DNA of 64,000 nucleotides from Cedecea colo (GCF_011808225.1 NZ_SOYS01000002.1:186001-250000); one strand, 5' to 3'; shown: positions 1 through 11,182, numbered from the stretch's first letter. The notes: a model not told the origin generated them from the sequence alone. A program made the numbers and translations.

Positions 1-1431
1 GACCTGACGGACGCCACCGCTTTCTCCGTGGGCTACGACTATCAGCAAACCAACATTAACAGCCCAACCTGGGGCGGTATTCCACGCTGGTATACGGACG
101 GCAGCAAAACCAGCCCTGACCGCAGCTATAGCACCGCGCCGGGCTGGGCGTATAACGACAAAGAGTCCCAACGTACCTTTGTGACGCTTAAACAGCAGCT
201 TGGAAACGACTGGCAGCTAACGGTGAACGGCACGCATACCGAGATGACTCTCGACAGCAAGCAGCTTTACCTGGATGGCCAGGTTGATAAATCCAGCGGC
301 CTGCTTGTCAGCCCGTACGGCCCTTCTTATCCCTTCGTTGGCGGTACGGGTTACAACACCGGCAAGCGCAAAGTTGATGCCCTGGATACCTATGCCAGCG
401 GTTCTTATGACCTCCTTGGCCGCCAGCACGAGCTAATGGTCGGCACCAGCTACAGCCGTCAGAACAATACTTACTACAGCTCCTGGGCGAACATTGGCGA
501 CACGGAACTGGGTAATTACAACAACTATGACGGTAATTTCCCTGAAACTGACTGGTCGCCGCTCAGCCTTGCGCAGAAAGATACCATTCATCAGAAGTCG
601 GCCTATATGGCGACGCGTATCTCGCTTGCCGATCCGCTGCACGTTATCCTCGGTGCGCGCTATACGAAGTACAATCTGGATACGCTGAACCAGCAACTGG
701 AGAAAAATAACACTTCGCCATATGCGGGGATTATTTTTGATATCAACGATACCTGGTCAACCTACGCCAGCTATACCTCCGTTTTCAAACCGCAAACCGA
801 GCGCGATACGGAAAAGAAATATCTCTCGCCTATTACCGGCAATAACTATGAGGCAGGTCTGAAAGGAGACTGGATGAACGGTCGTCTGACCGCTTCCATG
901 GCCATCTTCCGAATTGAGCAGGACAACCTGGCGCAGGCAACAGGCGAAGTAATACCCGGCACCAGCGGCGAAGCAGCTTACAGAGAGGCTGATGGCACGG
1001 TAAGCAAAGGCGTTGAGTTTGAAGTCAACGGCGCGCTAACCGATAACTGGCAGATGACCGTAGGCGCGACTCGCTACGTCGCTGAAGACAGCGAGGGTGC
1101 AGCCGTTAATCCCTATCTGCCGCGCACCAGCGTGAAGATGTTTACCAGCTATCGCCTGCCGATGCTGCCGGATCTCACCGTTGGCGGCGGCGTGAACTGG
1201 CAAAACAAAGTCTGGTCGGATGTTGCTGTACCGTCAGGCACCTGGCGTTCTGAGCAGGGCAGCTTCGCGCTGGTTGATCTTTTCGCCCGCTATCACGTGA
1301 CGAAAGAGTTCTCCGTGCAGGCTAACGTGGATAATCTGTTCGACAAATCTTACGACACCAACGTGGACAGCCGCGGCATCGTTTACGGCGCGCCTCGTAA
1401 CTTCTCGGTGACCGCGAATTATTCATTCTGA
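1..1431 (+). CDS. fhuE: FhuE, TonB-dependent ferric-coprogen/rhodotorulate receptor (3' part)
   Basis: Outer-membrane siderophore receptor. The frame is open from base 1, so the plug domain and Ton box lie outside the window; about 476 residues of the beta-barrel are present. The text closely follows E. coli FhuE (for example NSPTWGGIPRW, ATRYVAEDSEG, the late NLFDKSYDTNV). It ends in Phe, the usual last residue of an outer-membrane barrel recognised by the Bam machinery. It faces ptsG tail to tail, with an ERIC repeat between them, as fhuE and ptsG face each other in E. coli. Fur control cannot be judged because the promoter is missing. Confidence 0.95.
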   Translation, partial: DLTDATAFSVGYDYQQTNINSPTWGGIPRWYTDGSKTSPDRSYSTAPGWAYNDKESQRTFVTLKQQLGNDWQLTVNGTHTEMTLDSKQLYLDGQVDKSSGLLVSPYGPSYPFVGGTGYNTGKRKVDALDTYASGSYDLLGRQHELMVGTSYSRQNNTYYSSWANIGDTELGNYNNYDGNFPETDWSPLSLAQKDTIHQKSAYMATRISLADPLHVILGARYTKYNLDTLNQQLEKNNTSPYAGIIFDINDTWSTYASYTSVFKPQTERDTEKKYLSPITGNNYEAGLKGDWMNGRLTASMAIFRIEQDNLAQATGEVIPGTSGEAAYREADGTVSKGVEFEVNGALTDNWQMTVGATRYVAEDSEGAAVNPYLPRTSVKMFTSYRLPMLPDLTVGGGVNWQNKVWSDVAVPSGTWRSEQGSFALVDLFARYHVTKEFSVQANVDNLFDKSYDTNVDSRGIVYGAPRNFSVTANYSF

Positions 1432-1448
1432 TTACCGTAATCTGATTT

Positions 1449-1609
1449 AGCCTAAATTATTCATGTTGCAGCCGGGCGGCAAAGAAGTGACAAATCTGCG
1501 TTAGCAGCTTTGAACGCTGCCTGGCAGCGGCCCCGCAGGAGTGAGGTCCATGGACGGGCCGAATAAGAGTGCAGCCAACGTCCCTGCAACCTGAAGCATA
1601 ACGGCGATA
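1449..1609. repeat. ERIC element with a non-canonical, longer core
   Basis: The left end reads CCTAAATTATTCATGTTGCA followed by GCCGGGCGGCAA, and the right end reads GCAGCCAACG then CCTGCAACCTGAAGCATAAC. These are the two conserved ends of an enterobacterial repetitive intergenic consensus. The centre does not carry the usual CAGGAGCTTACATAAGTAAG core; it has a different GC-rich palindromic stretch (about 1505-1575), making the element about 160 bp instead of about 127. It lies between the convergent fhuE and ptsG, directly beside the ptsG terminator. Confidence 0.75.
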
Positions 1610-1636
1610 AAAAAGGGAGGCCATTGGCCTCCCTTA
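1607..1636 (-). terminator. Rho-independent terminator of ptsG
   Basis: On the minus strand the stem AAGGGAGGCC / GGCCTCCCTT with a short AT loop is followed by TTTTTTAT. It starts about 20 nt after the ptsG stop codon. The run of Ts is only good in the ptsG direction. Confidence 0.9.
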
Positions 1637-1654
1637 GTCTCCCCAAATCACAAC

Positions 1655-3088
1655 TTAGCTGTTACGGATCCATTCATCCATTTCAGTTTTCAGGTTATCG
1701 GATTTAGTCCCGAAGATTGCCTGAACGCCTGAACCAGCTACTACAACACCTGCCGCACCCAATTTCTTCAGGCCCGCCTGGTCGACTTTAGAAACGTCGG
1801 CCACGCTAACACGCAGACGGGTAATACATGCGTCCAGGTTAGTGATGTTTTCTTTACCGCCGAAAGCGCCAACCAGAGCCGGTGCCATTTCGCTTGTGGA
1901 AGTCGTGGTGGACTCAGCGGTTGCGTCTTCACGACCCGGAGTTTTCAGATCCAGCGCTTTGATCAGCACGCGGAACAGGGTGTAGTAAATCGCCGCGTAG
2001 CACAGACCGATAACCGGGAACAGCCACAGTTTGCTGCTGTTACCGCTCAGCACGATGAAGTCGATCAGACCGTGAGAGAAGGAAGTACCGTCACGCATAC
2101 CCAGCAGGATACAGATCGGGAACGCCAGGCCTGCCAGCACCGCGTGGATGATGTACAGGATTGGGGCCACGAACATGAAGGAGAATTCGATTGGCTCGGT
2201 GATACCGGTCAGGAACGACGTCAGCGCAGCGGAGATCATGATGCCGCCAACTTTTGCACGGTTCTCAGGTTTCGCCGAGTGCCAGATTGCGATAGCAGCA
2301 GCAGGCAGGCCGTACATTTTGAACAGGAAGCCGCCGGAGAGTTTGCCCGCGGTTGGGTCGCCTGCCATGTAACGAGGGATATCGCCGTGGAACACCTGAC
2401 CTGCAGCGTTGGTGTATTCACCGATCTGCATCTGGAATGGAACGTTCCAGATATGGTGCAGACCAAACGGCACCAGGCAGCGTTCTACGAAGCCGTAGAT
2501 ACCGAATGCCACAACCGGGTTCTGGTAAGCAGCCCACTGGGAGAAGGTCTGAATAGCCGTACCGATTGGCGGCCAGATGAAGGACAGCACAACGCCCATG
2601 AAGATCGCAGCCAGACCAGAGATGATCGGCACGAAACGTTTACCCGCGAAGAAGCCCAGATACTCAGGCAACTTAATACGGTAGAAACGGTTAAACATGT
2701 AGGCTGCAATAGCACCGGAGATGATACCGCCCAGCACACCCGTATCGGCAAGGTGCTTGGCTGCGATCTCTTCTGCAGGCAGATGCAGAACCAGCGGTGC
2801 AACCACAGCCATGGTTTTCACCATAATGCCGTAAGCAACCACAGCGGCCAGCGCGGAAACGCCATCGTTATTGGTGAAGCCCAGCGCAACACCGATGGCG
2901 AAGATCAGCGGCATGTTGGCGAAGACTGAACCGCCCGCTTCCGCCATAACATGAGAAACCACCGTTGGCAGCCAGCTGAAGTTTGCAGAACCGACGCCCA
3001 GCAGAATACCTGCGATAGGCAGTACGGATACTGGCAGCATCAGCGATTTACCCACCTTTTGCAGGTTAGCAAATGCGTTCTTAAACAT
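1655..3088 (-). CDS. ptsG: PtsG, glucose-specific PTS enzyme IICB
   Basis: Imports glucose across the inner membrane while phosphorylating it to glucose-6-phosphate. At 477 aa it has the same length as E. coli PtsG. The N-terminal EIIC domain (about 1-385) is strongly hydrophobic and includes the [12 protein letters not shown] glucose-family segment. A Ser/Thr-rich linker (about 388-402) leads to the EIIB domain, whose phosphorylated cysteine is Cys421 in [10 protein letters not shown]. It is monocistronic with its own terminator. Upstream are Mlc and CRP sites and an SgrS pairing site, so induction by glucose, cAMP-CRP control and sRNA silencing under sugar-phosphate stress are all predicted. 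Confidence 0.97.
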   Translation of the reverse strand: MFKNAFANLQKVGKSLMLPVSVLPIAGILLGVGSANFSWLPTVVSHVMAEAGGSVFANMPLIFAIGVALGFTNNDGVSALAAVVAYGIMVKTMAVVAPLVLHLPAEEIAAKHLADTGVLGGIISGAIAAYMFNRFYRIKLPEYLGFFAGKRFVPIISGLAAIFMGVVLSFIWPPIGTAIQTFSQWAAYQNPVVAFGIYGFVERCLVPFGLHHIWNVPFQMQIGEYTNAAGQVFHGDIPRYMAGDPTAGKLSGGFLFKMYGLPAAAIAIWHSAKPENRAKVGGIMISAALTSFLTGITEPIEFSFMFVAPILYIIHAVLAGLAFPICILLGMRDGTSFSHGLIDFIVLSGNSSKLWLFPVIGLCYAAIYYTLFRVLIKALDLKTPGREDATAESTTTSTSEMAPALVGAFGGKENITNLDACITRLRVSVADVSKVDQAGLKKLGAAGVVVAGSGVQAIFGTKSDNLKTEMDEWIRNS

Positions 3089-3095
3089 AATAGAA

Positions 3096-3120
3096 AGTGC
3101 TCCTGAGTATTTGTGCTTTT
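3096..3120 (-). promoter_or_regulatory. ptsG ribosome-binding region and SgrS sRNA pairing site
   Basis: The mRNA reads AAGCACAAATACTCAGGAGC just before the start codon. In E. coli the same AAATACTCAGGAGCAC stretch (or a near match) base-pairs with SgrS and covers the Shine-Dalgarno AGGAG. The AATACTC seed is intact here. The sgrS gene itself is not in the window, so the interaction is inferred from homology. Confidence 0.7.
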
Positions 3121-3184
3121 TTACGCGTTATGCGCATCGGACCGCGGGGAGAAGCGATCCATAATCAGGCATCTAAGTGCCCTG

Positions 3185-3211
3185 TATTTATTACGCAGAG
3201 TAAAATAAATA
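3185..3211 (-). promoter_or_regulatory. Mlc operator in the ptsG promoter
   Basis: Read on the minus strand, TATTTATTTTACTCTGCGTA followed by ATAAATA is almost identical to the E. coli ptsG Mlc operator (one change in the core, TGTG to TGCG). The downstream leader also shares the E. coli TTAGATGCC stretch. Mlc represses ptsG when glucose is absent and is sequestered at the membrane by unphosphorylated PtsG. Confidence 0.7.
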
Positions 3212-3220
3212 GGAGGAAGT

Positions 3221-3242
3221 TTGTTTGACGGCTATCACGTTT
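3221..3242 (-). promoter_or_regulatory. CRP site upstream of ptsG
   Basis: The minus strand carries ACGTGATAGCCGTCAAAC, a fair match to TGTGA-N6-TCACA placed just upstream of the Mlc operator, as in E. coli ptsG P1. The right half site is weak (TCAAA). Confidence 0.55.
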
Positions 3243-3301
3243 CAAGGACAGATGGCCTGAAAACTTTCAAAAATTTACATAACTCATGTCTGATTGTTGC
3301 A

Positions 3302-3344
3302 AAAAAGGCGTGCTCCGCCCTTTTTATGGCGGAGCACTTTACTA
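3302..3344 (-). terminator. Terminator after ycfH
   Basis: On the minus strand GTGCTCCGCC pairs with GGCGGAGCAC around an AT-rich loop, followed by GCCTTTTTTGC. It closes the pabC-mltG-tmk-holB-ycfH transcript about 40 nt after the ycfH stop and shields the ptsG promoter. Confidence 0.85.
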
Positions 3345-3383
3345 GCTTCCTTTATTAATTACGAGCAATAAAATAACGGCTTA

Positions 3384-4181
3384 TCAGACGATAGATTGCA
3401 GGCGTGAAGGCGGGATATGGAACAAATCAGCAAAGTTTTTCGTGGTCGCTACGGCTAATTCTTCTACCGAAACCCCTTTCAATACCGCCATGTATTCTGC
3501 TACATCGCGCGTCATTGCCGGTTGATTTTCCTTGCCCCGATGCGGAACGGGCGCCAGATAAGGTGAGTCTGTTTCAACCAGCATCCTGTCCAGAGGGACG
3601 TAGCGCGCGGCATCACGCAGCTGCTCCGCATTGCGGAACGTTACGATCCCGGAAAAGGAGATATAAAAGCCCATATCCAGCAGCTTTTCGGCCGTTTGCC
3701 GATCTTCTGTAAAACAGTGCAGTACCCCGCCACATTCCGTCACTTTCTCATCACGCAGAATCGCCAGCGTATCCTCACGTGCATCGCGCGTATGTACGAT
3801 CACCGGTTTGTTGAGTTCACGCCCAATGCGGATATGGTTGCGGAAAGACGCCTGCTGGCGCGGTTTCGTTTCCGGCGTGTAAAAATAGTCCAGCCCGGTT
3901 TCGCCCATTGCGACGACTCCAGGCTCAGCGGCCAGACGGCGGAGCGCCTCGACGTCGTATTCCTCTTCCTGATGAAGCGGATGCACGCCGCAGGAGAAGG
4001 CGACATTTTCACGCTCGCCAACCAGTTCACGCATCCCGCGATAGCCGTCAAGCGTGGTGGCAACGGCGAGGAAAAACTTCACGTCTCTCGCGGCCGCTTT
4101 TGCCAGCACGTCGTCGACATTTTCGTGCAGGGACTGATAATCCAGGCCATCAAGATGGCAATGTGAGTCAACCAGAAACAT
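3384..4181 (-). CDS. ycfH: YcfH, TatD-family metal-dependent hydrolase
   Basis: A 265-residue TIM-barrel hydrolase of the TatD family; substrate uncertain, DNase-like or deacylase activities are reported for relatives. Metal ligands are visible: DSHCHLDG at the N terminus (His7, His9), the GETGLDYFYTPE strand, VHTRDA, LHCFTE and ETDSPYLAP near the C terminus. The start was set at MFLVDSHCHLDG, which gives exactly the E. coli length; an in-frame upstream ATG would add 13 residues inside holB. It is last in the operon, 10 nt after holB. Confidence 0.93.
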   Translation of the reverse strand: MFLVDSHCHLDGLDYQSLHENVDDVLAKAAARDVKFFLAVATTLDGYRGMRELVGERENVAFSCGVHPLHQEEEYDVEALRRLAAEPGVVAMGETGLDYFYTPETKPRQQASFRNHIRIGRELNKPVIVHTRDAREDTLAILRDEKVTECGGVLHCFTEDRQTAEKLLDMGFYISFSGIVTFRNAEQLRDAARYVPLDRMLVETDSPYLAPVPHRGKENQPAMTRDVAEYMAVLKGVSVEELAVATTKNFADLFHIPPSRLQSIV

Positions 4182-4191
4182 ACAGACACTC

Positions 4192-5199
4192 TTAAAGATG
4201 TGGAGAAGGAAGGATAGCACCCGGTTGCATAAGCCGCTCCCAGGTCAGCAATTGTTCAGTAATCAGTAATTCCCGGTTCACCCCCACCACCGTCAACAAA
4301 GACTCGCGGCAGGTGAACCAGCTTTGCAAAATCGCCTGCAAAATGGCAGGCCCGGCGCTGGCGGCAAGATTTGCCACCAGCGGCTGCATATCGTCATTCG
4401 CGAGCCACTGTCCCGCGCCCTGCTGCCATTTCAGCGCATCAAGCAGCAACGAGCTAAGCCAGTGGATACGCTGCACGGCATTTTCATGGTTAAGCACCGG
4501 CAACAAGGCGAGCAGATCTTTTGTAGCACCGGCCTGGGCCAGCTTTTCGCATAACATCTGACGATGTTTCCAGTTTTCTGGCTGGAGAAGTTCCGCAGCC
4601 GCAGCCGGTGCACCAGAACTCAGACGTAGCGCCGCACGCAGTTGCGCGCTATCCAGCGAACTTTCGCGAGCAAGCCAGGCCTGCGCGAAGCTTTCATCCG
4701 GAGGAGATAGATACCAGTAGAGGCAGCGGCTACGTAGCGTAGCGGGCAGACGAGCGGGTTCACGGCAGCCGAGAAAAAACCAGGTGTTCGCAGGCGGCTC
4801 TTCAAGCGTTTTGAGCAGCGCGTTGGCAGCCGCTTCGGTCAGCAACCCCGCCTCGGTAAGCCAGACTACCTTCGCGCCGCCCTGCCGGGCGTGGCCGTAT
4901 AACTTTTCGGTAATTTCACGGATGCTGTCGATGCCTAAGCTGGTTTTGCCTTTTTCCGGGGCGATAACATAGCTGTCAGGATGGTTCCCGGCCTGCATGA
5001 GCTGGCAGCCGCGGCACTGTCCGCAGCTTTTACTGCCCTGCGGCTGCTGACACATCAGCCAGCGGCTCAGGGCATAAATCAGGGCGTCGTCACCCATGCC
5101 GGGCAGCGCATGAAGCAGTAAAGCATGGTGTCCGCGACCTGACTGATACTGGCTGAGAATTTGCTCAAACGGCCCGCGCAGCCATGGATACCATTTCAT
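4192..5199 (-). CDS. holB: HolB, DNA polymerase III delta-prime subunit
   Basis: Clamp-loader subunit of the replicative polymerase (335 aa; E. coli 334). The AAA+ fold is recognisable: GMGDDALIYALSR replaces a true Walker A, as in E. coli delta-prime, which does not bind ATP productively. A zinc module follows (CGQCRGCQLM), then LLKTLEEPP and the TLRSRC sensor region. The start MKWYPWLRG is chosen by homology; its ATG overlaps the tmk stop by one base, so translation is probably coupled. An upstream in-frame start would extend it 7 codons into tmk. Confidence 0.95.
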   Translation of the reverse strand: MKWYPWLRGPFEQILSQYQSGRGHHALLLHALPGMGDDALIYALSRWLMCQQPQGSKSCGQCRGCQLMQAGNHPDSYVIAPEKGKTSLGIDSIREITEKLYGHARQGGAKVVWLTEAGLLTEAAANALLKTLEEPPANTWFFLGCREPARLPATLRSRCLYWYLSPPDESFAQAWLARESSLDSAQLRAALRLSSGAPAAAAELLQPENWKHRQMLCEKLAQAGATKDLLALLPVLNHENAVQRIHWLSSLLLDALKWQQGAGQWLANDDMQPLVANLAASAGPAILQAILQSWFTCRESLLTVVGVNRELLITEQLLTWERLMQPGAILPSPHL

Positions 5200-5837
5200 C
5201 AGATAAGACCCTTCGCCCATTCGATAACCGCGTTGCGCACGGCTGCCGAGACTTCATCCAGCGAACGAGTTGCATCGATGGTTTTGATTCGGCTGTCCGC
5301 TGCCGCCAGCTCCAGGTAGCGCGCACGGGTGCGGTTGAAGAAATCGATAGATTCCTGTTCGATGCGGTCCAGCTCGCCGCGAGCGCGGGCGCGGGTCAGA
5401 CCTACTTCCGGCGTGACATCCAGATAAATCGTCAAATCGGGATAGAACTCCCCCAGCACGGTGTTTCTCAGCGCCATCAGCAGGTCCCGATCGATACCGC
5501 GCCCGCCGCCCTGATAAGCCTGGGTTGAAAGATCATGACGGTCGCCAATCACCCAGGCCCCGCGGGCGAGGGCTGGCTTGATAACCGTTTCAACAAGCTG
5601 AACACGTGCAGCATAAAACATCAGCACCTCGGCTTTATCGGTCACTATTTCATCACCGATGCCTTTGTTATTGAGCGTGAGTTCGCGCAGCCTTTCCGCC
5701 AGCGGCGTGCCGCCCGGCTCGCGCGTGAAAACCAGATCGGTGATGCCCAGTTCCCGCAAAGTGGCAACCACCACGTTATGCGCGTTGGTTTTCCCTGCCC
5801 CTTCGAGCCCCTCAATGACGATAAATTTACTGACCAT
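5199..5837 (-). CDS. tmk: Tmk, thymidylate kinase
   Basis: Phosphorylates dTMP to dTDP. It has 212 residues, with the P-loop GLEGAGKT at 10-17, the FTREPGGT dTMP-binding motif and the [12 protein letters not shown] lid region typical of enteric Tmk. The first bases overlap the end of mltG, and the stop is coupled to holB, the same arrangement as in E. coli. Confidence 0.97.
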   Translation of the reverse strand: MVSKFIVIEGLEGAGKTNAHNVVVATLRELGITDLVFTREPGGTPLAERLRELTLNNKGIGDEIVTDKAEVLMFYAARVQLVETVIKPALARGAWVIGDRHDLSTQAYQGGGRGIDRDLLMALRNTVLGEFYPDLTIYLDVTPEVGLTRARARGELDRIEQESIDFFNRTRARYLELAAADSRIKTIDATRSLDEVSAAVRNAVIEWAKGLI

Positions 5838-6849
5838 TCTTGTCCTTCAGTGCTTTGATATACACCTGCACCGCCTGATTATGGCTGGCGAGGTTGGTAT
5901 TAAAGGTATGCCCGCCTTTACCGTCGGCAACAAAATAGAGATACGGTGTTTTCGCCGGATGCGCCGCAGCCTGCAACGATGCCGCGCTCGGTATGGCAAT
6001 TGGGCCTGGCGGCAGACCGCTTATCACATACGTATTGTAAGGCGTCGGCGTCTCAAGATCCTTGCGCGACAGCTTACCATTATAGCTATCACCCATGCCG
6101 TAAATCACCGTTGGATCCGTTTGTAAACGCATCCCGATACGCAGACGGTTGATAAACACCGACGACACCCGGTCGCGCTCATTCGCCACGGCGGTTTCTT
6201 TCTCAACCACAGAAGCCATGGTGACCAGATCGTTTTGCGTTTTATACGGCAGCCCTTCGGCTTTTCCGTCCCATGTTTCCTGTACGACTTTTTTCATGCG
6301 CTCATGGGCGCGTTTAAGCAGCGCGATATCGCTGGTATTCGCCGTGTAAAGCCAGGTATCGGGAAAGAACCAACCCTCCACCCAGTCCGGATGCTCAAGC
6401 TTAAGCGCTTCCGCCACGGTAGCGTAACCGTCATCTTTAAGGGTGTGTTTGATGTATGGCGCTTCACGCAGCTGAGTTAACCAGTCGCTCAGACGCATTC
6501 CTTCAACAAACCGGATCGGGAACTGCGCCTCTTTACCGCTGGCCAGCAGCTTTAACATATCGCGTACCGTCATCTGCGGATTAAAGCGATAGGTACCCGC
6601 TTTAAAATTAGCAAGCTCAGGCTCGACTTTAAGCAGCCACTGGAACACGCGAGGGCGGTTAATCAGCTTCTCTTCATAGAGCTGGCTGCCCAGCGCAAGC
6701 CGGCCAGTTCCCGCTTTAAGAGTGAAAATAGTTTCCTGCTTAATTGCCAGGTGGCTGTTTGCCAGCTGGCGGACTTTCCACATGCCGACACCCGCAGCGA
6801 TCCCCAGGACCACCAGCAACAGCACAAAGAAACGTAGCATTTTTTTCAT
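5827..6849 (-). CDS. mltG: MltG, endolytic murein transglycosylase
   Basis: Inner-membrane lytic transglycosylase that cleaves nascent glycan strands and sets their length. It is 340 aa, as in E. coli. A single N-terminal transmembrane helix (about 5-22) is followed by the YceG domain; the catalytic-region text [15 protein letters not shown] contains the conserved glutamate, and [14 protein letters not shown] is diagnostic. The start MKKMLRFF was chosen because it matches the E. coli length. A GTG 18 nt upstream would add MSKRLP and sits inside the end of pabC. The gene overlaps tmk by 11 nt. Confidence 0.94.
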   Translation of the reverse strand: MKKMLRFFVLLLVVLGIAAGVGMWKVRQLANSHLAIKQETIFTLKAGTGRLALGSQLYEEKLINRPRVFQWLLKVEPELANFKAGTYRFNPQMTVRDMLKLLASGKEAQFPIRFVEGMRLSDWLTQLREAPYIKHTLKDDGYATVAEALKLEHPDWVEGWFFPDTWLYTANTSDIALLKRAHERMKKVVQETWDGKAEGLPYKTQNDLVTMASVVEKETAVANERDRVSSVFINRLRIGMRLQTDPTVIYGMGDSYNGKLSRKDLETPTPYNTYVISGLPPGPIAIPSAASLQAAAHPAKTPYLYFVADGKGGHTFNTNLASHNQAVQVYIKALKDKNGQ

Positions 6850-6859
6850 CGGTAATCGT

Positions 6860-7660
6860 TTACTCACAAAGTGGCGCTAAAAAATGATAAAGCTCGCGCG
6901 AACGGTAATGCCAGGACTCCGCCTGCCTGACCGGCACCACCGGCATCAGCGCGTTACAGATAATCAGCTCATCGGCATCCGCGAGGGTTGTTACCCTCTC
7001 CCGCACTTCCTGAATCTGCCAGCCAGCATCGTTCAGGCAGGCCATAATGCGCTGGCGCATCGTACCGTTGACGCCCGCACGGTCGACTGAAGGGGTATAA
7101 ACCGCGTTCCCCTTACGCCAGAATAAATTAGCCGCACAGCATTCCGTAAGCCACCCGTCACTGTCAAGGACAAGGGCCTCCTGCGCGGGCGTCTGTTCAA
7201 GATGCGTACGGATTAATACCTGTTCGAGGCGATTGAGATGTTTGATGCCAGCAAGATGCGGATTAACACCAAGGCAAATCGGGCTGAGCGCAAGGCTTAT
7301 GCCCTGAGCTCGCCAGTCGTCATAAAATATGGGGAATGGTGAGACGTTGAGAATGCGGGTGGGTTGATTGCAATTTGCTGCGCTGTAGCCCCTTCCGCCT
7401 GCGCCCCGACTGATAATGATCTTCAGTACGGCTAGCTGTTCATTTGCGGCGAGCTGTTGCATCTCGCCGGCAAGCGTTGACCATTCGGTGAACGGAAGCA
7501 GGAGCTTCTCACAGGCAAGCCGTAAGCGGTGCAGATGCTGCTCGCTAAACGTTACCTTTCCCTTTCTGACCGCCGCTGTCGTAAAGCAGCCGTCACCGAA
7601 CTGCACCGCACGATCGTTTGCCGGGAGCGTCGTCTGCCACTGTCCATTGATTAAGTACAT
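6860..7660 (-). CDS. pabC: PabC, aminodeoxychorismate lyase
   Basis: PLP enzyme of fold type IV that releases pyruvate from 4-amino-4-deoxychorismate to give p-aminobenzoate for folate. It is 266 aa (E. coli 269). The PLP lysine is Lys140 in [11 protein letters not shown], and [10 protein letters not shown] and [10 protein letters not shown] are family signatures. It follows fabF after a terminator-like hairpin and leads mltG-tmk-holB-ycfH, so it may be served by its own promoter in 7661-7744. Confidence 0.95.
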   Translation of the reverse strand: MYLINGQWQTTLPANDRAVQFGDGCFTTAAVRKGKVTFSEQHLHRLRLACEKLLLPFTEWSTLAGEMQQLAANEQLAVLKIIISRGAGGRGYSAANCNQPTRILNVSPFPIFYDDWRAQGISLALSPICLGVNPHLAGIKHLNRLEQVLIRTHLEQTPAQEALVLDSDGWLTECCAANLFWRKGNAVYTPSVDRAGVNGTMRQRIMACLNDAGWQIQEVRERVTTLADADELIICNALMPVVPVRQAESWHYRSRELYHFLAPLCE

Positions 7661-7744
7661 AACGGTTCCTCAGAGGATGATGGCAACAGCGTGCCAGCGC
7701 AGAGAGAAAGCAGCAAGGGAGGAAATCTGAAGTGCGGGATTGAA

Positions 7745-7783
7745 AAGCATAAAGGGCCCGCAAACGAGCCCTTTATGCAAACG
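7745..7783 (-). terminator. Hairpin terminator between fabF and pabC
   Basis: The minus strand forms GCATAAAGGGC / GCCCTTTATGC directly after the fabF stop, followed by a short T-rich tail (TTTTC). It is likely to be a partial terminator separating the fab cluster from pabC-ycfH. Confidence 0.7.
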
Positions 7784-7785
7784 GT

Positions 7786-9350
<1,565 letters not shown>

Positions 9351-9395
9351 ACTCTTAAATTTCCTATCAAAACTCGCTTTCGCGATGGTTTTCGT

Positions 9396-9423
9396 AGTGT
9401 ATAAAATGTTGAAAAAGATGCAA
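9396..9423 (-). promoter_or_regulatory. acpP promoter
   Basis: On the minus strand TTGCAT and TACACT are separated by 16 nt in the 154-nt fabG-acpP gap, about 45 nt ahead of the acpP ATG. The transcribed leader contains a small TCGC-GAAA-GCGA hairpin and the TAGGAAATTT upstream of the start. Confidence 0.55.
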
Positions 9424-9504
9424 CTAAATCCCGGCAGGTCGTACCACGATTTTACGCTATTTTGCGGGCATTCGCCCAAATAACGCAAATAATTTTAATC
9501 CTGG

Positions 9505-10239
9505 TTAAACCATATACATTCCGCCGTTGACGTGCAGGGTCTCACCAGAGATGTACCCGGCCTCGTCAGAGGCTAAAAATGCTACTGCGCTGGCGATTTC
9601 TTTTGCGTCACCTAAGCGACCCGCTGGAACCTGCGCCAGGATACCCGCACGCTGATCGTCAGAGAGCGCACGCGTCATGTCCGTTTCAATAAAACCCGGA
9701 GCAACAACGTTTACAGTAATACCGCGGGACGCAACTTCACGCGCCAGCGACTTACTGAAACCAATCAGGCCTGCTTTCGCCGCAGCGTAGTTAGCCTGAC
9801 CAGCATTTCCCATGGTGCCAACCACGGAACCAATAGTGATAATTCGGCCATGACGCTTTTTCATCATAGCTCGCATTACCGCTTTTGACAGACGGAATAC
9901 GGATGACAGATTGGTTTCGATGATATCGTTCCACTCGTCATCTTTCATGCGCATTAACAGGTTATCACGAGTGATACCGGCATTATTTACCAGAATATCC
10001 ACTTCGCCAAATTCTGCGCGAATATTTCCTAACACCGACTCAATAGATGCCGAGTCGGTCACATTCAGCATAAAACCTTTACCGTTAGCGCCTAAATAGT
10101 CACTGATGGCCTGCGCACCGCTTTCGCTGGTGGCAGTGCCGATAACTTTTGCACCGCGAGCCACCAGGGTCTCAGCGATGGCGCGGCCGATACCACGGCT
10201 GGCGCCGGTTACCAGCGCAACTTTTCCTTCAAAACTCAT
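9505..10239 (-). CDS. fabG: FabG, 3-oxoacyl-ACP reductase
   Basis: NADPH-dependent reduction of 3-ketoacyl-ACP. It is 244 aa, as in E. coli, with the SDR signatures TGASRGIG, NNAG and the catalytic Ser/Tyr/Lys set (GSVVG; NYAAAKAG). The start MSFEGKVALV is 13 nt after fabD; an upstream ATG would add eight residues and overlap fabD. Confidence 0.97.
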   Translation of the reverse strand: MSFEGKVALVTGASRGIGRAIAETLVARGAKVIGTATSESGAQAISDYLGANGKGFMLNVTDSASIESVLGNIRAEFGEVDILVNNAGITRDNLLMRMKDDEWNDIIETNLSSVFRLSKAVMRAMMKKRHGRIITIGSVVGTMGNAGQANYAAAKAGLIGFSKSLAREVASRGITVNVVAPGFIETDMTRALSDDQRAGILAQVPAGRLGDAKEIASAVAFLASDEAGYISGETLHVNGGMYMV

Positions 10240-10252
10240 GGGCTTCCTCTTT

Positions 10253-11182
10253 TTATTGCTCAAGCGCCGCTGACAGAGAAGCAGGCTCGTTAATGGCCGC
10301 TGCGGTCAGGGTGTCAACAATACGTTTAGTCAGGCCGGTCAAAACCTTACCTGGGCCAACTTCCAGCAACTGGGTCACGCCCTGCGCCGCCATAAATTCT
10401 ACTGATTTCGTCCACTGCACCGGGCTGTAAAGCTGGCGTACCAGCGCGCTACGGATAGCCTCAGGCGACGTTTCGCATTTCACATCAACGTTATTCACCA
10501 CCGGTACGGCCGGCGCGTTGAAGGTGATATTTTCCAGCGCTACGGCTAATTTATCTGCCGCAGGCTTCATCAGCGCACAGTGGGACGGCACGCTTACCGG
10601 CAACGGCAGCGCGCGTTTAGCGCCTGCGGCTTTACAAGCCGCACCGGCTCGCTCTACGGCTTCTTTGTTGCCTGCAATTACTACCTGACCCGGTGAGTTG
10701 AAGTTCACAGGGGAGACAACCTGTCCCTGAGCTGCTTCTTCACAGGCTTTCGCGATAGAAGCGTCGTCCAGACCGATGATAGCAGACATGGCGCCTGTGC
10801 CTTCCGGCACCGCTTCCTGCATCAATTTGCCGCGTAGCTCTACCAGACGAACAGCATCAGCAAAGTTAATTACGCCCGCGCAAACCAGCGCCGAGTATTC
10901 ACCCAGGCTGTGGCCTGCCATCATCGCAGGCATTTTACCGCCCTGCTGCTGCCAGACGCGATAAATCGCTACTGAAGCTGCCAGCAGTGCAGGCTGGGTC
11001 TGCCAGGTTTTATTCAGTTCTTCCGCCGGGCCCTGCTGTGTCAGCGCCCAGAGATCGTAGCCCAGCGCATCTGACGCTTCACGGAAGGTTTCTTCGACAA
11101 TCGGCCAGGCGGCGGCTAAATCAGCCAGCATACCGACAGCCTGTGAACCCTGTCCCGGGAAAACAAAAGCGAATTGAGTCAT
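10253..11182 (-). CDS. fabD: FabD, malonyl-CoA:ACP transacylase
   Basis: Loads malonate onto AcpP. It is 309 aa, as in E. coli. The active-site serine is Ser92 in GHSLGEYSAL, with the N-terminal FPGQGSQ oxyanion loop and the late His in VPSHCALM. The start MTQFAFVF is homology-based; the longer frame reaching 11299 would overlap fabH heavily. Confidence 0.97.
   Translation of the reverse strand: MTQFAFVFPGQGSQAVGMLADLAAAWPIVEETFREASDALGYDLWALTQQGPAEELNKTWQTQPALLAASVAIYRVWQQQGGKMPAMMAGHSLGEYSALVCAGVINFADAVRLVELRGKLMQEAVPEGTGAMSAIIGLDDASIAKACEEAAQGQVVSPVNFNSPGQVVIAGNKEAVERAGAACKAAGAKRALPLPVSVPSHCALMKPAADKLAVALENITFNAPAVPVVNNVDVKCETSPEAIRSALVRQLYSPVQWTKSVEFMAAQGVTQLLEVGPGKVLTGLTKRIVDTLTAAAINEPASLSAALEQ

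Noticed and set aside
2072-2929. 285-codon open frame on the plus strand
   Set aside because: Antisense to ptsG; composition (Asp, His, Arg, Gln) is typical of a shadow of a membrane-protein gene.
9351-9488. N-terminal extension of acpP to an upstream ATG
   Set aside because: It would translate the acpP promoter and leader; AcpP is 78 codons with start MSTIEERV.
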